NCBI GenBank assembly: GCA_008933635.1
Contig: WBUQ01000001.1
Location: forward strand, 1-64,000
DNA: 64,000 nucleotides
Reading direction: 5' to 3'
From: Desulfobulbaceae bacterium
GTDB taxonomy: Bacteria; Desulfobacterota; Desulfobulbia; Desulfobulbales; Desulfocapsaceae
Both the position numbers and the translations under genes were made by a program. Below the pieces are notes generated by a model that was not told where the DNA came from, made no database searches, and worked only from the letters and a program-made list of their open reading frames with translations. Positions 59,441 to 64,000 of this stretch are shown here, in pieces (positions within the stretch are counted from its first letter, which is position 1; each line of letters starts with the position of its first letter).

Positions 59441-61915
59441 ATGACGACTGAAAAGAATATGACGGATAACGTATCTATTGAAAACGAATTAAAAAAATCA
59501 TACCTCGAGTACGCCATGAGCGTAATCGTCGGCAGAGCTCTACCCGATGTGCGTGATGGACTGAAACCTGTTCACCGCCGTGCACTTTTTGCTATGCGTG
59601 AACTTGGAGTTTTTTATAACAGACCGTATGTAAAGTCGGCGAGAATTGTTGGTGACATTATCGGTAAATATCATCCACACGGTGACACCGCTGCGTACGA
59701 CACGATCGTCCGCATGGCGCAGGATTTTTCAATGCGCTATCCACTCGTCGATGGCCAAGGGAATTTTGGGTCTTTGGATGGCGATTCTGCCGCTGCCATG
59801 CGGTATACCGAGGCACGAATGACCCGAATTGATCGTGAGGTTGTTGGTGATCTGGACAAGAACACGGTTGATTTTGTACCAAATTACGACAATTCTCTCA
59901 CCGAACCTTCGGTCATGCCGAGCAAGATCCCGAACCTCCTTGTGAACGGAAGCTCAGGTATCGCCGTCGGCATGGCGACGAATATACCTCCGCACAACTT
60001 GACGGAAGTTTTGAACGGCCTCATCGCGTTGATTGATGAACCGAATATAACCGTCAGTGAATTGATTAAAATCATTACCGGACCTGATTTCCCAACTGGT
60101 GGCTTGATATGTGGCAGAGCCGGAATTCGTGAAGCCTATGAAACAGGTAAAGGTGTGATCGTCATGCGGGCATTGACCCATATCGAGCGGTCAAAGGATG
60201 CCAAGAAAGAGTCAATTATCATTACCGAGATACCATATCAGCAAAACAAGGCAGTCCTGGTAGAAAGAATAGCCCAACTTGTAAAAGACAAGAAGATCAA
60301 CTCGATATCAGAAGTAAGAGATGAATCTGATCGTCACGGTCTGCGGATAGTCCTTGAATTAAAGAAGGACGAAATTGCGGATATCGTCATCAATCAGCTG
60401 TACAAGATGACACCGATGCAGAAATCTTTTGGCATAATTTTCCTTGCCATCGTCAACAACAAGCCTGAAATACTCAATCTTAAAGAAATACTCGAACACT
60501 TTGTCCTGCATCGGAAAATTGTCGTTTATCGACGTACTGCCTACGAATTGAATAAGGCTGAAGAAAGAGCCCATATTCTTGCCGGCCTAAATGTTGCCAT
60601 CAGCAACCTTGATGAAGTTGTCGCGTTGATCAAGGCCGCAAAGAACCCTCAGGAAGCAAAGGAAGGCTTGATTGCGAAATTCGACCTTTCAGAAATACAA
60701 GCCCAGACAATTCTTGAAATGCGTTTGCAGAGGTTGACTGGTCTTGAAAGAGAGAAAATCGTATCTGATTATAATGAGGTATTGCTTGAAATTGAGCGAT
60801 TGAAAGGCATTCTTGGTGATGAAAGCCAAGTTATGCAGATTATCAAAGACGAGTTTTGTGAGATCCGTGAAACGTATGGAGATGAGCGGAGGACAGAAAT
60901 CGTCGATGCCGCGGATGAGATCTTGCCGGAGGATCTGATTGTACCTGAAGACATGGTCGTTACAGTTACCCATTCAGGATATATAAAACGCAATCCGGTG
61001 AGCCTCTATAAATCGCAGAATCGCGGTGGTAAAGGAGTAACCGGAGTAAAAAACATTGAGGAGGATTTTGTTTCGAACCTGTATGTAGCCTCCACTCTCG
61101 ATACATTTCTTTTTTTCACCAACCATGGAAAGGTTTTCTGGCGGAAGGTTTACCAGATTCCGCTGGCAGGCAGGATTGCCCGTGGTAAAGCTGTTGTCAA
61201 CCTCCTTCATCTCTCTGAGGGTGAACGTGTAGCCGCCATACTCCCGGTAAGCTCTCTCGATACCGACAACAGTGAGAAAACCATCATGATGGTGACAAGT
61301 TCCGGGCGAATAAAAAAGACAGACATGCAGGAATTCAGCCGTCCCTTGCGAAAGGGAAAAAGAGCTCTCACCATTAACGAAGGAGATGAGATCATCGCCG
61401 CTCACATTTTGAGTGGAAATGACAGCATCCTGATGTACACCCAAAAAGGAATGTGCATCCATTTCCATGAATCAGATATCAGAACAATGGGGCGCACTGC
61501 CGCCGGTGTCAGGGGAATTCGTTTGATTGGTAATGATAAAGTGGTCAGCGCCATTGTTGTCTCCTCGGATCAGTCCATCCTTACAGTTACTGAAAATGGA
61601 TATGGAAAACGTAGCCCCATAGACGAATTCCGGATTCAACGGCGTGGAGGCAAGGGCGTTTTCGGGATCAAAGCCAGCGAGAGGAATGGCAAGGTAATAG
61701 ATGCCAAACAGGTTAAGGATGATGATGAAATCATCGTCATCGCAGATTCCGGAAAAATGATACGAATGGATCTTTCCTCGATAAGGATCATTGGCCGGAG
61801 CACCCAGGGTGTGAAGATGATAAACCTTGAAGAGGGGGAAAAGGTCGTAGGAATGGATTGCGTTGCGAAAGAAACATCGGATGAACCCGATCTTGGCGAT
61901 GATGAACAAGATTGA
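59441..61915 (+). CDS. gyrA: DNA gyrase subunit A
   Basis: [44 protein letters not shown]; GyrA box QRRGGKG. Confidence 0.98.
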   Translation: MTTEKNMTDNVSIENELKKSYLEYAMSVIVGRALPDVRDGLKPVHRRALFAMRELGVFYNRPYVKSARIVGDIIGKYHPHGDTAAYDTIVRMAQDFSMRYPLVDGQGNFGSLDGDSAAAMRYTEARMTRIDREVVGDLDKNTVDFVPNYDNSLTEPSVMPSKIPNLLVNGSSGIAVGMATNIPPHNLTEVLNGLIALIDEPNITVSELIKIITGPDFPTGGLICGRAGIREAYETGKGVIVMRALTHIERSKDAKKESIIITEIPYQQNKAVLVERIAQLVKDKKINSISEVRDESDRHGLRIVLELKKDEIADIVINQLYKMTPMQKSFGIIFLAIVNNKPEILNLKEILEHFVLHRKIVVYRRTAYELNKAEERAHILAGLNVAISNLDEVVALIKAAKNPQEAKEGLIAKFDLSEIQAQTILEMRLQRLTGLEREKIVSDYNEVLLEIERLKGILGDESQVMQIIKDEFCEIRETYGDERRTEIVDAADEILPEDLIVPEDMVVTVTHSGYIKRNPVSLYKSQNRGGKGVTGVKNIEEDFVSNLYVASTLDTFLFFTNHGKVFWRKVYQIPLAGRIARGKAVVNLLHLSEGERVAAILPVSSLDTDNSEKTIMMVTSSGRIKKTDMQEFSRPLRKGKRALTINEGDEIIAAHILSGNDSILMYTQKGMCIHFHESDIRTMGRTAAGVRGIRLIGNDKVVSAIVVSSDQSILTVTENGYGKRSPIDEFRIQRRGGKGVFGIKASERNGKVIDAKQVKDDDEIIVIADSGKMIRMDLSSIRIIGRSTQGVKMINLEEGEKVVGMDCVAKETSDEPDLGDDEQD

Positions 61916-62918
61916 GAAAATCGCGGTCCTCGGTGCAGGCTCGTGGGGTACAGCCCTGGCAACCGTTCTTTCCTGCAAGTCCGGGAAGGTAATGCTATGG
62001 GGTCACAATGAAAATCATATTGGAGAGATCCTAAAAAATCGTGAAAACACGAGGTACTTACCAGGTGTGGCGCTTGCTGGAAATATTCAGCCGACGGCTC
62101 ACCTCGATGAGGCCTTGAAGGGTGCGGAACTCGTTTGTGCTGCTATCCCCTCCCATGCTTTTAGAACAGTTTTCGAGAATATACAGCTGCTCCTTGAAGA
62201 GGGAGTAACCATCGTCTCTGCTATCAAGGGAATTGAGAACACAACCCTCTTGACCATGACTCAGATCATGGAAGAGGTTCTGTCGGCGTACAACAAGAAA
62301 ACCGAATCTAAAATTGCTGTGATATCAGGTCCATCCTTTGCGAAAGAGGTAGCGCTTGGGATGCCGACAGCTGTAACAATAGGTTGTAAAGATATTGAAT
62401 GGGCCAGAAGGCTCCAGAAAATATTTGTAACAGATACGTTCCGTGTATATGCGAGTACCGACATCATCGGGCTGGAAATCAGTGCAGCCCTGAAAAACAT
62501 CATTGCCATCGCGGCCGGGATTTGTGATGGACTTGGCTACGGTATGAACACCAGGGCGGCCCTCATCACCCGTGGACTTGCAGAAATCACCAGGCTGGGT
62601 GTTGTTCTGGGAGCGGAAAAGGAGACATTTTTTGGCCTAAGTGGCCTTGGTGATCTAGTTTTAACCTGTACTGGAGATCTCAGCAGAAATCGATACGTTG
62701 GAATACAACTAGGAAAAGGAAAGAAACTCTCAGATATTCTGGATGAAATGCAGATGGTGGCCGAAGGAGTGAAAACGACCAAATCTGTTTATGATCTAAC
62801 TCGGCCGTTGAACATAGAGATGCCTATTCTCGAACAGGTTTACGCCATCCTGTACACAAACAAAGAGAGTTCCCTTGCCGTTAAAGATCTGCTGGCCAGG
62901 GAACTCAAGATCGAATAA
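61902..62918 (+). CDS. gpsA: Glycerol-3-phosphate dehydrogenase [NAD(P)+]
   Basis: [34 protein letters not shown]; overlaps the gyrA 3' end. Confidence 0.96.
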   Translation: MNKIEKIAVLGAGSWGTALATVLSCKSGKVMLWGHNENHIGEILKNRENTRYLPGVALAGNIQPTAHLDEALKGAELVCAAIPSHAFRTVFENIQLLLEEGVTIVSAIKGIENTTLLTMTQIMEEVLSAYNKKTESKIAVISGPSFAKEVALGMPTAVTIGCKDIEWARRLQKIFVTDTFRVYASTDIIGLEISAALKNIIAIAAGICDGLGYGMNTRAALITRGLAEITRLGVVLGAEKETFFGLSGLGDLVLTCTGDLSRNRYVGIQLGKGKKLSDILDEMQMVAEGVKTTKSVYDLTRPLNIEMPILEQVYAILYTNKESSLAVKDLLARELKIE

Positions 62919-62925
62919 TCAAAAA

Positions 62926-63597
62926 TCACGATGACCAGTCGTTGTCTTCAAACTGACTGTGATCCGGTTTTGGAGGTTTCACCTCGGCGAGCCTCTGAGC
63001 TACCCATTTCATGACCTTAGGAAACTCGGAAGCGAGTTCTGCAACTGCCTTTGCGCGATGGCTTACCATGTTTTTCTCCTCTGCTGTCATCTCAGCGAAT
63101 GTTTTGCCTAAAGCAGGGAAGAAAAACAGGGGGTCATACCCAAAGCCGCCCTCACCTTGCAAGGTTTCGGTGATAATTCCTTCACATGTAGCCTCATAAG
63201 TCAGGGCAGGACCTGATGGAACGGCAAGAGACAGAACACAGTGAAATGATGCAGTGCGATCTGTGACCCCTTCCATATTTTTCAATAGCTTTAGACAATT
63301 ATCCATATCTGTTGCCTTTTCTCCGGCGTATCGTGCAGAATAGACACCAGGTTGTCCACCGAGTGCATCAACAACAAGACCTGAGTCGTCAGCGATTGCA
63401 GGAACGCCGAGAACCTTCGCATAATGAAGTGCTTTTTTATAGGCGTTGTCGTCAAAAGTTTCTCCATCTTCAACCGGTTCAGGGAGAGGTCCAAAGTCGG
63501 CGACACATTTGAATTCGATATCATATTTGCCGAGTATCTGTTCGAACTCCTCAACTTTCTTTCTGTTATTTGTTGCAAGAACTATCATTGTTGACAT
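62926..63597 (-). CDS. XTP/dITP diphosphatase (RdgB/HAM1 family)
   Basis: IVLATNNRKKVEEFEQIL; AIADDSGLVVDALGGQPGVYSARYAGEKATD; GFGYDPLF. Confidence 0.95.
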   Translation of the reverse strand: MSTMIVLATNNRKKVEEFEQILGKYDIEFKCVADFGPLPEPVEDGETFDDNAYKKALHYAKVLGVPAIADDSGLVVDALGGQPGVYSARYAGEKATDMDNCLKLLKNMEGVTDRTASFHCVLSLAVPSGPALTYEATCEGIITETLQGEGGFGYDPLFFFPALGKTFAEMTAEEKNMVSHRAKAVAELASEFPKVMKWVAQRLAEVKPPKPDHSQFEDNDWSS

Positions 63598-64000
63598 TGG
63601 TTTTTCTCTTTCCTTGAAAGTTTATCATATCGATCCTGTTCGCTATAGATGCAACCACAATAGGATTGCCGATAGAACCCTTGTGAAATGGATGCTTCTA
63701 TTCCCTCTTTCCACCCCAGGCGAAAGTCGTGGTAAATAAATTTTATACCAGTAAGACCTGCGTAGTCGGCGCACTGTTTACGTATTTCATCGTGCTTTTG
63801 ATATTTACTGTAAAGAAGACTTGTCGAAAAATTTCTAAATCCATTTTCCCTGGCAACTGTCGCGGCCTTGCTTATCCGAAGCTCCTGACACACCTGACAC
63901 CGTGCGTTCTCTCTGAAAACTACAGCTCGCAGAAATTGTGCGAGATGATATCGTTCATCAGCAATGAGAGAGAGATTGTAACTTTTTGCAAAATCTTGTA
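63585..64000 (-). CDS. queH: Epoxyqueuosine reductase QueH (DUF208), truncated at window edge
   Basis: Frame stays open to the window edge (...ADERYHLAQFLRAVVFRENARCQVCQELRISKAA...); FSTSLLYSKYQKHDEI; QSYCGCIYSEQD. Confidence 0.85.
   Translation of the reverse strand, partial: QDFAKSYNLSLIADERYHLAQFLRAVVFRENARCQVCQELRISKAATVARENGFRNFSTSLLYSKYQKHDEIRKQCADYAGLTGIKFIYHDFRLGWKEGIEASISQGFYRQSYCGCIYSEQDRYDKLSRKEKNQCQQ

Noticed and set aside
59640-59760. GyrA QRDR with Thr at the Ser83-equivalent position ([10 protein letters not shown])
   Set aside because: Thr is a common wild-type residue at this position in many bacteria and Asp87 is retained, so not evidence of quinolone resistance

Overview
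The window is a gene-dense bacterial chromosomal segment with the gene content of a Desulfobacterota / sulfate-reducer-like anaerobe (taxonomy inferred only). I saw no rRNA, tRNA, CRISPR array, IS element or prophage. Identifiable loci, left to right: a soluble fumarate-reductase-like flavoprotein/FeS pair joined to HdrB and HdrC (Tfr-like); a TRIC/UPF0126 protein; a VKOR-thioredoxin fusion; a dCache-GGDEF protein; an ElaA-type GNAT; UspA; a ComEA-like HhH protein; ilvC with divergent ilvY and a perfect operator-like palindrome; surE; an omptin-family outer-membrane protease; pyrF; the sodium-pump decarboxylase oadGAB, whose OadB carries an N-terminal barrel-sandwich-like domain; an IscA/HesB protein with a Cys-rich tail; a complete agmatine/carboxyspermidine polyamine operon; lspA; fabI; a tightly coupled six-gene cluster (hydantoinase-like ASKHA protein, unknown protein, CxxCxGxG protein, YqaA, YkgJ, mini sulfite-reductase-like protein); pyrG-kdsA-kdsC-lptC; an OleA-like/AMMECR1/YkgJ/thioesterase operon; a hybrid kinase/Hpt/REC phosphorelay; rlmKL; pal; cmk; gatCA preceded by an HD-GYP regulator; 5-FTHF cyclo-ligase; a YeeE-TusA-DsrE-like sulfur-relay locus; a serine hydrolase; and dnaN-gyrB-gyrA-gpsA-rdgB-queH. 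Base composition changes visibly from GC-rich (1 to about 51 kb) to AT-rich (about 53 to 64 kb). The best candidates for something under-described are the 28.4-32.7 kb cluster, the OleA-AMMECR1-YkgJ operon, the Tfr/Hdr-like fumarate reductase, the OadB fusion, and the sulfur-relay locus with a shortened DsrH-like protein. All family calls come from motif recognition by eye; no database search was run.
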